Shown here: piece after piece, positions 36,001 to 49,905 of the stretch | Layout: the number at the start of each line of letters is the position of its first letter | Position numbering within the stretch: position 1 is the first letter of the stretch | Assembly: GCA_964016885.1 (NCBI GenBank) | Contig: OZ024757.1 | Location: 26,785,954 to 26,849,953, forward strand | Source: Eledone cirrhosa | Lineage: Eukaryota > Mollusca > Cephalopoda > Octopoda > Eledonidae | Direction: 5' to 3' | Length of the DNA stretch: 64,000 bases | Position numbers and translations under genes: made by a program | The notes under the pieces: generated by a model | The model's database searches: none | Told to the model about the DNA's origin: nothing | The model's input: the letters and a program-made list of their open reading frames with translations, nothing else

Positions 36001-37091
36001 GAGGTAGGTTATATAGGTAGGTTAGAGAGGTAGGTTAGAGAGGTAGATTAGAGAGGTAGATTATATAGGTAGGTTAGAGAGGTAGGTTAGAGAGGTAGGT
36101 TAGAGAGGTAGATTAGATAGGTAGGTTAGATAGGTAGGTTAGAGAGTTAGGTTAGAGAGCTAGATTAGAGAGGTAGGTTATATAGGTAGGTTAGAGAGGT
36201 AGGTTAGAGAGCTAGATTAGAGAGGTAGGTTATATAGGTAGGTTAGAGAGGTAGGTTAGAGAGCTAGATTAGAGAGGTAGGTTATATAGGTAGGTTAGAT
36301 AGGTAGATTAGAGAGGTAGGTTAGAGAGGTAGATTAGATAGGTAGGTTAGAGAGTTAGATTAGAGAGGTAGGTTAGAGAGCTAGATTAGAGAGGTAGGTT
36401 AGACAGGTAGATTAGAGAAGTAGATTAGAGAGGTAGGTTATATAGATAGGTTAAACAGGTGGGTTAGAGAGGTAGGTATATAGGTAGGTTAAAGAGGTAG
36501 ATTAGAGAGGTAGGTTATATAGGTAGGTTAGAGAAGTAGGTTATACAGGTAGGTTATATAGGTAGGTTAGAGATGTAGGCTACAGAGGTACATTAGAGAA
36601 GTAGGTTATATAGGTAGATTAGAGAGGTAGGTTATATAGATAAGTTATATAGGTAGGTGAGACAGGTACATTAGAGAAGTAGGTTATATAGGTAGGCAGG
36701 TTTGATGGGTACATTAGAGAGGTACATTAGACAAGTTGAGTTTGACAGCTAAGACAATTAAGTTAGGTATGAATTAATTACAAGCTTCTCCTTTGACAGT
36801 ATAACCCACATCATATCGAATCTACAAGATTTTGATGTTATTTATTTTGAGAACAATACCTTAATATCAGTATGAGCAGCCAATTACAGCCAGTTTGAAG
36901 AAAAAGAGGTGAGAGAATTCTGGCTAGAGACGGCCAATTTGAATGCTAGAGGGTTAACAGAAAATGAGAAATGCACAGCATGCATACCAACATCACTTCT
37001 GATATATGTGGACATGTGCAGCCTTCAACACTTCCAGAAAACTCTACCAAAATACCTCCTTTTGAGAAATGGCAGTAATTTTCTGTCCAAC

Positions 37092-37136
<45 letters not shown>

Positions 37137-40100
37137 AATTTTAGTACAGCATTAACGAAGCTTTAGGTTGCGGCCAAGCTAACGAATGCAAATTCGGAAT
37201 GTAGCTTTAGCAACTCGATAGGGAATAGTACCCCAGAGTAATAACAATACATTTAGACAGCTTTGCAAATCAAATATAGCGATCGGCAGTCCAGCCGCAC
37301 TGCCATAGCAACGAAAATGGTTGGACTCAGGAAAAGATTTTAGACTGACCATGTGTGTGTGAGTGTGTGTATCTGTATCCCAGGTTTTAGAATAGATACA
37401 TGATATCTGTCGTAAGGGGTGACTTTAGGAAGGGCACCTGGCTATAAAACTTGCATTTTACATATCACACACACACACACATATATATATATATTGGTCA
37501 GCGAAGGGAATAACATGTATGACCGGTAACATGTCAATGGATATTTACATCTTGTTTGGATATTTGTCTGAAGAGAACACTTAAGGCAGTTGTTATATAA
37601 TTGCCTTACGTCTTTGAAATACGTATAACAAAATAAATAGGGATGTACAAATGAAATCGTCTTTTTTGTTTATTATATATATATGGAGGCACATGGCTTA
37701 GTGGTTAGAGCATTGGCCTTGCAATCGAAAGGTTGTGAGTTCAATTCTCAGACCGGGTGATGTGTTGTTTCCTTGAGCAAGACACTTTATTTCACATTGC
37801 TCCAGTTTACTCAGCTGTAGAAATGAGATGATAGGGACTGGGGTCCCTATCATACCACTGCAAAGTGGTCGTGGAGGTGCCACGGCAAAAAAAGCACCCA
37901 GCACTCACTGTAAATGAGGTTGGTGTTAGGAAGGGCATCCAGCTGTAGAAATCAAGCCAGAATCAGTTCCCGTCCCACCCTTGCAAGCAGGGAAAAAGCG
38001 GACGTAAAATGAAATATATATATCGTTATGCAGTAATACAGATGACCCGCCTTCCCATGGGCACGGGTTGAAGCTGAAGCATATATATATATATATATGT
38101 GTTATGCACCACCTCCACCTCAACCCCACCCTCCCATACATCTCCCACGAGGACAGGCTGAAGCATACATCTAGTGAAACCTACAGCCCACACCACACTG
38201 TAAAGTGGTCATGCTGGTGACTAGACAAAAAGCGCCCAGAACACACTATAAAGTGGTTGTGTTGGTGACACGATAAAAAGCGCCCTGCCCACATTGTAAA
38301 GTGGTCATGCTGGTGACATGACAAAAAGGGCCCAGCCCACAACTGTAAATGCGGTTGGCGTTAGGAAGGGTATCCAGCTGGAGAAGCCAGGCCAAAATCA
38401 GTTCTGTATGAGCAAGACATAGTCATCTGACCTGGCATTGTTCACAACAGGTCAACTCATCTAACCCATGCTAGCATGGAAACATGAATGTTAAACAATG
38501 ATATATATATATATCCATTGATTTGAGCAGTTTGTAGCTGTTTAGCTGCTTTGGTTAGTGCAAGCAACCTTAAGCTATATATCTACAGGGTAGGGCAGTT
38601 GAGAGAGTGGGGAAGACTAGGAAATAATACAAGGTAAAGAAGTAGGTGTGGAGAGAGAGATCAATGCTCACAACATATGGATGGTTTAGTCAAAAAACAA
38701 AGCTAAGCTGGCTAGCTGGATTAAATAGATTACATAGATATAGGAAATCAATTTCTTTTGACACAGTATGGCAATAAGAAAAGTCAGAAGGAAAGTAGGG
38801 AGGGGCTCTTAGCTAAGAACTTCTTTTGTAGTTGTCTTACTAGGAAAGAGGGGCAACAGTGGTACCCCCAGCCATGCAGAGTTTATTTTAAGGAAATTTT
38901 ATAACTGCATAAATCTTTGAGGCATGGGCCGTGACCCAGTATTTGATATTCTTTGAATCTGAGAAGCATTTGTAATGGTTATATTTTAACATTTTATGAG
39001 TGTTTTATGTTTTTTTAACCCTTTAGTATTTAGATTACTCTATATTTACTATTGTATTTTCACTGTAAAAGCTTTACCTCACATAATATCGAATCTATGA
39101 TATTTTGATATCATTTATTTTGAGAAGAATTCTGGTCGGATATGGCCGGTTTAAATGCTAAAGGGTTAATCATCAATTAATTACCATATAAGTAGATGTA
39201 GTATTTGACAGAAAATGTAAACTTACTGTACAAAATTAGATTTAGAACTGTGCAAAATTACATTTAGAACTGTGCAAAATTACATTTACAACTGTACAAA
39301 ATTACATTTACAACTGTACAAAATTACATTTACAACTGGACAAAATTACATTTACAACTGTACAAAATTACATTTACAACTGTACAAAATTAGATTTAAA
39401 ACTGCAGAAGAGGTCAACTGCATAAGCTGGTAATAGCTGCACTAGCAGGGAACAAGTGCATGTCAAAATAAACACTATAGCCTGTGATACAAAACTTAGC
39501 TGCAGGTATTATAAAGCTACAGTAGAGTAACAAACAGAACATAGCACGGAGACATGAATAAAATGTGCTAAGGTATAGTGCTAATACTCACGAGAAACAC
39601 TGAAGGCAAAGCTTGTCGGATAGTCTTTGATTAGTAGTTGAAGTAGGGTGCCCTTACCAGCCCCCGACGGTCCACTAATGACAATAGTTTTTATATTGTT
39701 CATCTTCAGTGCTGTACTGGAGAAAGATGCTGTGAGAAAGAAAGAAAAAGAAGCATTAAATAGCAATCTTACAAGTGAAATAAAAGTTGTTATTGTTATG
39801 GTTCACTCCTGGGTACATTTTGTGAACCTCATACAATATATTATCATATATACAGAAGACCCGACTTTCCAAGGGTACAAGCTGAAGCTGAAGCATATAG
39901 ACAATATGCTCCCACCCCCTCCCACTTTAAAGTGGTTGGGGAGGTGTCATGACAAAAAAGCACCCAGCCCACACTGTAAAGTGGTCGTGTAGGCGCCACG
40001 GTAAAGAAGCACCCAATACTCACTGTAAATGAGGTTGGTGTTAGGAAGGGCATCCAACTGTAGAAATCAAGCCAGAATCAGTTCCTGTATGAGCAAGACA

Positions 40101-41099
40101 TGGTCACCAGACCTGGTGTTGCCCACAACAGGACAACCCGTCTAACCCATGCTAGTGTGGAAGAATGGATGTAAAATGATGATATATATATATGTATATA
40201 TATAATAAGGAGTTGACGGGCCCAGCATATTTATCAATGCCACGACCGGTTGTATTTCAGCATACCAACTCCGGTTGTATCTCAGCGTATATATATATAA
40301 GCCCCCAATTTAATAAACTAATAAGGGTGAATCTGTTAACATTGAAAGTTAAATCAGGGCTAACATACAGGTCATTTTTACTGTTTTTGATTTAACCCTT
40401 TAGCATGTAACCTGGGTGTATACAGCAAGAATTCTCTCACTTTTTTCTGTTCAAACCGGCTGTAACTGGCCACCCATACTGTTGTTAAGGTATTGTTCTC
40501 AAAATAAATATCAAAATCTCATAGATTCGCTATTATGTGAGATCATTATGTGAAGCCTTTACCACAAAAATATAACAGTAAATATAATAGTATAAATAGT
40601 GTAATGTAAATGCTAAAGGGTTAAAAAAGGAAAAGCTTATATCTATATACTAATAAAACCCTGTAATTGTGTGCTTGTCTGTAATTTAATACAGCCAAAA
40701 TGGCGCATAATGGGAAAATACTTTGAAAGGAAGTTGCTCCTGAAATGGGAATACAAATGGAATAAAACAAGTTTTGCGTAAATTGGAGCACAGTTCCCGA
40801 GATGCAAGGTTTTTCCGGGTACCTTTATAGAGAAAGAACGAGACAGTGTTTGTGAGAGAGTAGATTGAAAGAGAGAGAGAGCTGATGGTGTTGAATGAAA
40901 TTATAACACAATATATATATAGTGGAAGGTAATATCCATAGTGGTAGAGCACTCAGTCCATGGGAAGTGGCTACACAACAGTTAGTTCACCATACCGAGA
41001 ACAATTGTTTCACCTTAGCGGATCCTCAGCTCGTAATGGACATGGTTATACGGAACGGGAATCCCGTTCCGTATAACCAACTAACTGTTGTGTAACCAC

Positions 41100-41147
<48 letters not shown>

Positions 41148-41811
41148 GCCTTCCAATATCATTTTACATTATATACATGTCTGTGTATATTTTAATCATT
41201 TACAAATTACTTTTAAGTGAACATGATCTTAAACAAAATGTTTATAAATGAACGTGACCCAATGGGTTACGGGTGGTCTAGTATAATATGATATAATATA
41301 AACAAATGCACAATAAAAAAACTATTCAAATACAACAAGGAATATGCAATTTTTACTTCTCTTTTGATGTGTAGTTGAAGAGTGTTTTGATAAGACCGTG
41401 GTAGTAGTACAGTATTGTAATATTATACAGTATTGTATTTATATCCCAAATCCTTTAATTTGGAGATCGATTAAACTAAGTGCTTAGTGCAGAGTGTGTA
41501 TATATATAGTTGAAAATGAACAAACAAAACATAGGAGGCAAATGTATGCAGTTATATTAGATCACATATGTCTGCTACAATAAACTGTATTATTATTTGA
41601 TCCTCTAAATCCCATATCCTTTATATTGGAGATCCATTAAACCTAAGGTTTACTGTATAGCACACACACACACATATATATATATACTGTAGTAAAAGTT
41701 TGGAAGAAATATCCAAGGGTGAGAGCACTCAGTCCAGGGGATGAAAAACAGGCTGAATGAGTTGGAGGTCAGAACCCAATGAAACTCAAATACCTGTATA
41801 TGTCATTGTTG

Positions 41812-41853
<42 letters not shown>

Positions 41854-44800
41854 ACATCCAGTCCTAAATAAATGAGGTTGTGTAGGTGTCACAACAAAAA
41901 AAACACAGCCCACGCTGTAATGTGGCCGTGTAGGTAACACGGTAAAAATCTCCCAGTCCACACTGTAAACGTGGTTGGTGTTAGGAAGGGCATCCAGCCG
42001 TAGAAAACCTGTCAGGCAGTCCCATACGAGCGAGACGACCAATCTTGCCTCAAGTGGAACAATTCCCGTCTAAACCCATGCTAGTGTGGAAGATAGACGT
42101 TAAACGATGATGATGATGACGAGTGAGACGCGGTCTCCCAACCATTCCTACATCAAATGGAACAAAAGTGTCTAAACCATGCTAGCATCGAAGATGATGA
42201 TGATATGAAATGCAAATTTAAATAATTTTGAAAACCAAACAATGCATTAGGAAGAACATTAAATTGCCAAGAAAGCAAAAGAATCTTACCTTAGCAAATT
42301 TAATGATATATATATATAGCAAATTTAAAGATATATATATATTCCTTCCATATACTGTACCGATTGTGTTATTTCTTTTTACCTTTTACATACATACATA
42401 TATATATAGTTGAAAATGAATGAACAAAACACAGGAGACAATTGTACACAGTTATATTAGGCTCACGCTCGGTGGAAGTGGAGGAAGTCTCAACGTTTCA
42501 ATAATAATAGTAAAAGAAAACTGGGAGAAACTCTTCCAACACAAGATGATAATCTTCTTTAAAGAGGATGAAGCTAGCGTATAGCTGTGAGGACAGAAGT
42601 GAGATTTTGTCTGAAGAAAACCGAACAATAGCAGAGATCATGGTTGCTAAGTCTTAAAGAAATAACAACAGCAACGCCCTCAATATATAACAACAGCATC
42701 AACTGTATGTTTCCTTTCCATACATGTCTAAGTAGTTCAGTGGCCAAACATTGTCTTCAAATCCACCATCACATATCCTGATATATTACCCCACATTAAT
42801 AAAGGTATATATGTGTGTGTGTGTGTGTGTGTCTGTGTAAATATGTGTATACATATATGAATGTCTATATATATATATGCATATATATATGTATGCATAT
42901 ATGAATGTATGCACATATATATGATTTATTGCAACCATACAACTATATATATATATGCATATGTGAATGTATATATACACACACACGTATTTATGTATAT
43001 AAACATATATGAATGTATGCATATATATATATATATATATATATTTTATTGCAACCATACAACTATATATATATATATATGCATATGTGAATGTATATAC
43101 ACACACACACACATGTATTTATGTATATAAACATATATGAATGGATGGAGATATATATATATATGTATATAGGAGTGTCTTTTGTACATATACACATGTA
43201 TAAGACATAAAATTTCAATAGAAGAAGAAGAAGAAGAAGAAGAAGAAGAAGAAGAAGAGCAGTATATACCAGATTGATGGAAACAAGAGAGACTAAATTT
43301 CTATGGAGATAATTATTAAATGAAGAGATTAAAATAGATGAAGAATATTGATGATAATGGGTCTATATGTGATGTAGATGGAGATGTTGATAATAGTGGT
43401 GGTGGCAGTGATGATGATGATGGTAGTGGTAATAGTGATGATGATGATGGTAGTGGTAATGGTGATGATGATGATGGTAGTGGTAATGGTGGTGATGGTA
43501 ACAGTGGTGATAATGATGGGTCGATATATGATGTAGATGGAGATGATAGTAGTGGTGGTGGTGATGGTTGTGAGGGTGGTGGTAGTGGTGATGGTTGTGA
43601 GGGTGGTGCAGTGGTGATGATGATGGTAAAGGTAATGAGGCTGGTAGTGGTGGTGATGGTTGTGAGGGTGGTGGTAGTGGTGATGGTAATGGTGGTGATG
43701 GTAGTGGTGATAGTAATGGTTGTGAGGGTGGTGGTAGTAGTGATGGTAATGGTTGTGAGGGTGGTGGTAGTGGTGATGGTAATGGTTGTGAGGGTGGTGT
43801 AGTGGTGGTGGTAATGGTTGTGGGGGTGGTGTAGTGGTGATAGTAATGGTGGTGGTGGTAATGGTTGTGAGGGTGGTGTAGTGCTGATAGTAATGGTGGT
43901 GGTGGTAATGGTTGTGAGGGTGGTGTAGTGGTGATGGTAATGGTTGTGAGGGTGGTGGTAGTGGTGATGGTAATGGTTGTGAGGGTGGTGGTAGTGGTGA
44001 TGGTAATGGTTGTGAGGGTGGTGGTAGTGGTGGTGGTAATGGTTGTGAGGGTGGTGTAGTGGTGATGGTAAAGGTAATGAGGCTGGTAGTGGTGGTGATG
44101 GTAATGGTGGTGGTGGTGATGGTAATGGTGGTGATGACAATGGGTCTATATATGATGTATATGGAGATGTTGGCAGTGGTGGTAATGGTCATGGTGATGG
44201 TAGTGGTGATTGTGATGGTAGTGATAACAGTGATGATGATGATGATGGTAAAGGTAATGAGAGCAGTGGTGGTGGTGATGGTAACTGTGGTGTTGATAAT
44301 GCTAATGGTGATGATGATGGGGGTACTAGCAGTGAAGTGGTAGTAACAGTGATGATTGTGATGGTAGTAATAATAGTGATGATGATGATAGTAAAGATAA
44401 TGAGGTTGATGGTGGGGATGGCAATGGTGATGATGATGATGATGGGGGGAAAAGGTAATGAGGCTAATGGTGGGGGTGGTTGTGGTGGTAATGGTCATGG
44501 TGGTAGTAGTAACAGTGGTGATGATGATGGGGGTAAGGGCAATGGCATTGGTGGTAGCAGTGTTGATTGTGATGGTAGTGATGATGCTAGAGGTAATGAG
44601 GGTGATGGTGGTGGTGGTGGTGGTAGTAATGAGAGTGGTAGTGGCAATGAGGCTGATGGTGGTAATCGTATTGATGATGGTAATGAAGGTGGTGGTGGTG
44701 GTGGTGGTGATTGTATCATTGATGATGATGGTGGTGGTAATGATGCTGATGACAGCAGTATAACAACAACAACAACAACAACAACCAAAAGCCAGCATGG

Positions 44801-47800
44801 AAAAACAATTCATTGTTTGGGAAATAAATTACAAAAAAAAAAAAAAAAAGCCTTCCTTAATAAATGTAGTGAATGTAATTATCAGCTAATTAGTGTTAAT
44901 AATGAATGAGGTAAATGTAAATATGTCACAAAGGAATGGATTTATAGAAAGAAAATAAGGAAGACAATGGTAATAGGTTTAACCCTTTTGTTACCAACCT
45001 GGCCAAAACCAACTCTGGTTCTATGAAATAAAGCCACCCATTTTAACCCTTTATCATTTATATTACTCTAAATATACTATTGTAATTCTTCTTCTTCTCC
45101 GCCCACTTATTCCTGAGAGGGTCGTGGGGGCAGAGTCCTCAAACGCTCCCCCCAACAGGTCCTGTCAGAAGTAACCATCTCCAACTGATCCAGCTGGATC
45201 CCTAAGTGAGACCAGCGAAGCTCATGGATGTTATCCAACCATCTTACTCGGGGCTCTACCCCTGGGTCACCTGCCAGTTGGTTTTGCCCATAAAATCTGT
45301 CCAGTGATTCTTTCCTGAGATATTTTAACCACATGTCCATAGTATCAGAGCTGTGATCTCTCAATTCGGAGAAGTAACAGCTCTACCTGGAGTGACCTCT
45401 CTTCTTGCACTTAATTCAGCCTCCTGCCTTCCATCACTCGTGAACACGGCTCCAAGATACTTGAACTTCTCTACCTGCTTCAGTTGAACTTCATTCACAT
45501 GTAGAGTGCACTGCGCAGGCTTCCTTGAGAGGACGAATGTCTCAGTTTTCATAGCACTGATTTTCATCCAGCTCTGCTGAGAATAAATTAAAATCTTCAA
45601 CAAGAATCTTACATTAAGTTACTATCTTAGTAATAAAATAATTAATTATTTTAGTAAATCCCTCAAAATTCTTCATTAATATATTGAAATAGAGTGTATT
45701 TCATTAGAAATGAGGACATGAAAAGGGTTAAAGCAAAGGTTTCCTGGGTTCTGAGAGAGAATCTTGGAGATTGGTGCTGAGCTTCTGTTTCATATATGCA
45801 AGGAACCCATATGAAGTAGATTAGTGTTAAATCTCTCTCTGGATAGGACACCAGTCATCACAGGTAACATTCCTCAAATGATCAGGTAATACTTATTCTA
45901 TATATTCTCTCTTTCTCTCTATATATATATGTATATACATATATCAATCATCATCATCATTTAACGTCTGTTTTCCCTGCTAGCAAGGGTTGGAAGAGTC
46001 TACATAAACCAAGTCAGCACTGAAGCGAGGCTACTGATGTCTCAGACAGACCAAGGGGTATGTATCCCGCTTACATGTGGTCTTATTTAGTACAGAGAAG
46101 TTGCCATTTCTTTTGACACAAACTGGGCTATAGACTGGTGTTGTTGTTTATACAGTGTTCCTTTATATCCGGTAACTTAGCAGTTCTACAAACAGAGATG
46201 AATAAAATAAGTAGACGTATGGAAAATAAAAAAAAACATGGAATGTCTGGCCAAACACCTTTGATCAATTATAGGATTGTCCGATCATGGCATGCCTAGG
46301 GCTAAACAATAACAACAACCAATATTAAAAGGCTCTAGAGCTACTAGAAATAACAGCCAAAAATCTCTCTTGAGTCACACAAAAATCAAAACAAAACAAA
46401 AAAAATGACACAGAATAATGCAGTTGTGGGTTCCGTGATGGTCACGGATAGAATGCCTTTAATTATATGATGCTGCAAGATCAGAGCCGACCAAGGGTTA
46501 AACAACAATAACACCAAACTATCCACGTACATTAGCCCTGCTCGTTCAAAGCTGGCTTCGTGTTACATGGCGCCTCTATGTGGTCAGTAGACCTGCAAGA
46601 AATAGCAGCTATCTTCCTCAAATGACACCGATTAAGTAAAAACAAAACAACAACTTTATAAAGAAAGGGGATACAATGAATAATATAGATGGGATGGTCA
46701 TGGCTAGCAGGCCTTTGATCATAGGTCTGTTGGATGTGATGACCTGGGGTTAAACCAGACAGCGTTTATGTAGTCACACAACATGCTAGAAATAGTAGCA
46801 AAATTTCTATCAAATTACACATTGTCTTCAAAAAAGAAAGGTGCGGGACACATTACATAACGTAATCCTTGATACACATATGTTAATGTAGTCCAAGGTA
46901 CATTATGCTGTGTTCGATCAACGCTACAAATAGTATTGAGCGAATGTGTTTATAAACACACATATATATATGACTTTTACATGACTAAAACTGTATGAAA
47001 TCATCAGGATCACCTCCCGATACCCATTTGGAATCCATCCATATATATATATATACAGGGTGTTCCCCAAAATGTATACACTTCAACAGTATTCAAATCA
47101 AAGTGTGCATACATTTTTTAGGATGTATGTATGTATGTATGTATGTATGTATGTATATATTCGTTATTATCGCCAAGAAATTTTGCTACTATTTCTAGCA
47201 CGTTGTGTGACTACATAAACGCTGTCTGGTTTAACCCCCAGGTCATCACATCCAACAGACCTATGATCAAAGGCCTGCTAGCCATGACCATCCCATCTAT
47301 ATTATCCATTGTATCCTCTTTCTTTGTAAAGTTGTTGTTTTTTTTGTTTTTACTTGTTATTTGGGAGTTTACCTGTGGACTCCATGGATCACCAGACGAC
47401 GTATACGGATATATATATATATATATAAATGAAAAGTATAGAAATTATTGTAGCAAGAAGCCAACAGTATTCCGGTGCACCCAAAAATGTATACACACTT
47501 CAACATCATTCTAATCAAAGTATGTATACATTTTTTGGGACACCTTGTATGTAAATCTATCTATATATTTGTGCGTACGTGTATGTATATACAAATAAAA
47601 ACAAAGGAACGAACGTACATGTGTATATATATATATATATATATAAACTATAATAAAGTATACATAATGTGTGTGTATGTATATACAAAAAAAAAAAAAA
47701 ATAAAAATAAAGGAACAAACGTATGTTTGTTTATATACACACACATATTTTAATAAATATATATATATATATATAATATATATTATACACATATGTTAAT

Positions 47801-48585
47801 ATATGAAGGTATTTATAATATATATATATATATATATATAAACAAATAAGATGTATATAATTATAATTGTTTCTACATTTGGCACAAGACCAGAAATTAT
47901 CCCAGTGTATTACTGGTACTTCATTAATAAGATGTATATAAGTATAATAGGTGTTGTTTTTAAAAATAAGGTGTGCAAAGGGAGAGAAGATGGAGGTCTC
48001 TTACCTCTCAGACCGACTGTGTGACTGTCAAGAGGTGTTGAGAAGGTGAACCGTTAAAGACAGCGTACTTATGAAGGTATTTAAAATTAAAAGGTACACG
48101 CAAAATCTATGTATATGAATATGGGTGTGTATATATATTTTCCTATAGAATATGTATTTGGTATATATAGAATATACCGTGTTTCTTTTACGATACAATC
48201 AGGATCACTTTCTCCCCCCCCCCTCTCTCTCTCTCTCTATATATATAATAATAATAATGAAATTATTGTGTACAGTGCTCAGGTGCACTACAACTCATCA
48301 AAGGCGCATGTATAGTACATAGAATAATGTACAAATGTCAGGAAAATGAACAGTGTATGAGTCATGATACAATAACAATAATGAAATATTGTGTACAGTG
48401 CCCAGGTGCACCACAACATATATATACATATATATATATATATATAGTGTATTAGAGTTCATTACTCACCAGAGTACTCGATACTTGGGGTAGTAAATTT
48501 GGACACCTTACGGCTGCACCTGCCGTTTCAATGGATCTATCTGTTGAAACAGCAGGTGCTCAGCCGTCGGGGTCCCGGATTTTTC

Positions 48586-48629
<44 letters not shown>

Positions 48630-48759
48630 TTATTTATATATACATATGCATAGGAAGCGACTAAGCTGAAAGTTCGAAGTCACTGAGTGCTATCAAATTC
48701 ATTAATTCAATATTTTAAACATTACAGTATTTTAGACAGACACACTACCCCCTCCCTCT

Positions 48760-48798
<39 letters not shown>

Positions 48799-49203
48799 AT
48801 ATATAAGATCAAAAGATGGTTAAATGAGTTCCATGTATTTTATTATGCGCATTTCAAAAACAAATATCATCATGCAATAACATTTGTGTTTTCGTCAGAT
48901 AAAATAGGAGGACATGATATGAAGGTTAAAAACACTTGTGGATAGTGCAGTTTTAAATCAACATATGCACTATCCACAAGTGTTTTTAACCTTCATATCA
49001 TGTCCTCCTATTTTATCTGATGAAAACACAAATATTATTGCATGATGATATTTGTTTTTGAAATGCGCATAATAAAATACATGGAACTCATTTAACCATC
49101 TTTTGATCTTATATATTATGTATACTCCAGTCCTACAAATTGTAGAGTGCTTCTTATCCGATACCTGCATTGCTTTATTGTACTACAATAAAAGTCACCT
49201 CCT

Positions 49204-49254
<51 letters not shown>

Positions 49255-49855
49255 GGGTGCGGGCGATATTTGTTCGCAACTTTGCAATGTCCCGAAAATG
49301 TACACACACTTGGATTACCTGTATAGGGAATATATATTAGAATTCTGTTGAAGTGTGAATACGTTTTTAGGACACCCTGTATGTATATATATAACAGATT
49401 AAACTTTAAGCAAAGAATCACTGCTTTCACCCTTAACGGGATCTTCAGAAGAGTGAAAGCAGCGATTCTTTGCTTAAACTTTAATCTGTTATTTTAATAA
49501 ATATTTGCTCTATGGTTCTTATATATTTGATATATATTTATCCTTATCGAGCCCTCTTTGGATTTTAGTCTTCACATTTATTATTATTACTATATATATA
49601 TATATATATATGGTTAAAAAAGTTCCATATATATAATATATGGAACTTTTTTAACCATCTTTTAATTTCTTCTTTAATATATACTCCAGTTCTACCAACT
49701 GTTGAGTGCTACTTATCTGATATATGCATAGTTTTATTGTTCTACAATATTACTCACCTTCTACATTATATATATGAGTATATATATATATATATATGAG
49801 TGTGTGTATATATATATATATATATATATGAGTATATATATATATATATATATGA

Positions 49856-49905
<50 letters not shown>

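Noticed and set aside
37684..37760. Possible tRNA gene (good A and B boxes)
   Set aside because: The head is followed by the SINE body and lacks a clean cloverleaf; the same head is dispersed at 31052, 51013 and 56550.
39581..39766. GUK1 P-loop frame starting at the earlier Met near 39766
   Set aside because: That Met lies in the intron's pyrimidine tract upstream of the acceptor ctcacag; the real starts are Met1 on exon 1 or Met34 on exon 2.
43329..44813. Long minus-strand open frame (494 codons, Thr/His/Ile-rich)
   Set aside because: It translates a triplet-based GGT/GAT minisatellite; both strands and several frames stay open for the same reason, with no domain, start context or splice signals.
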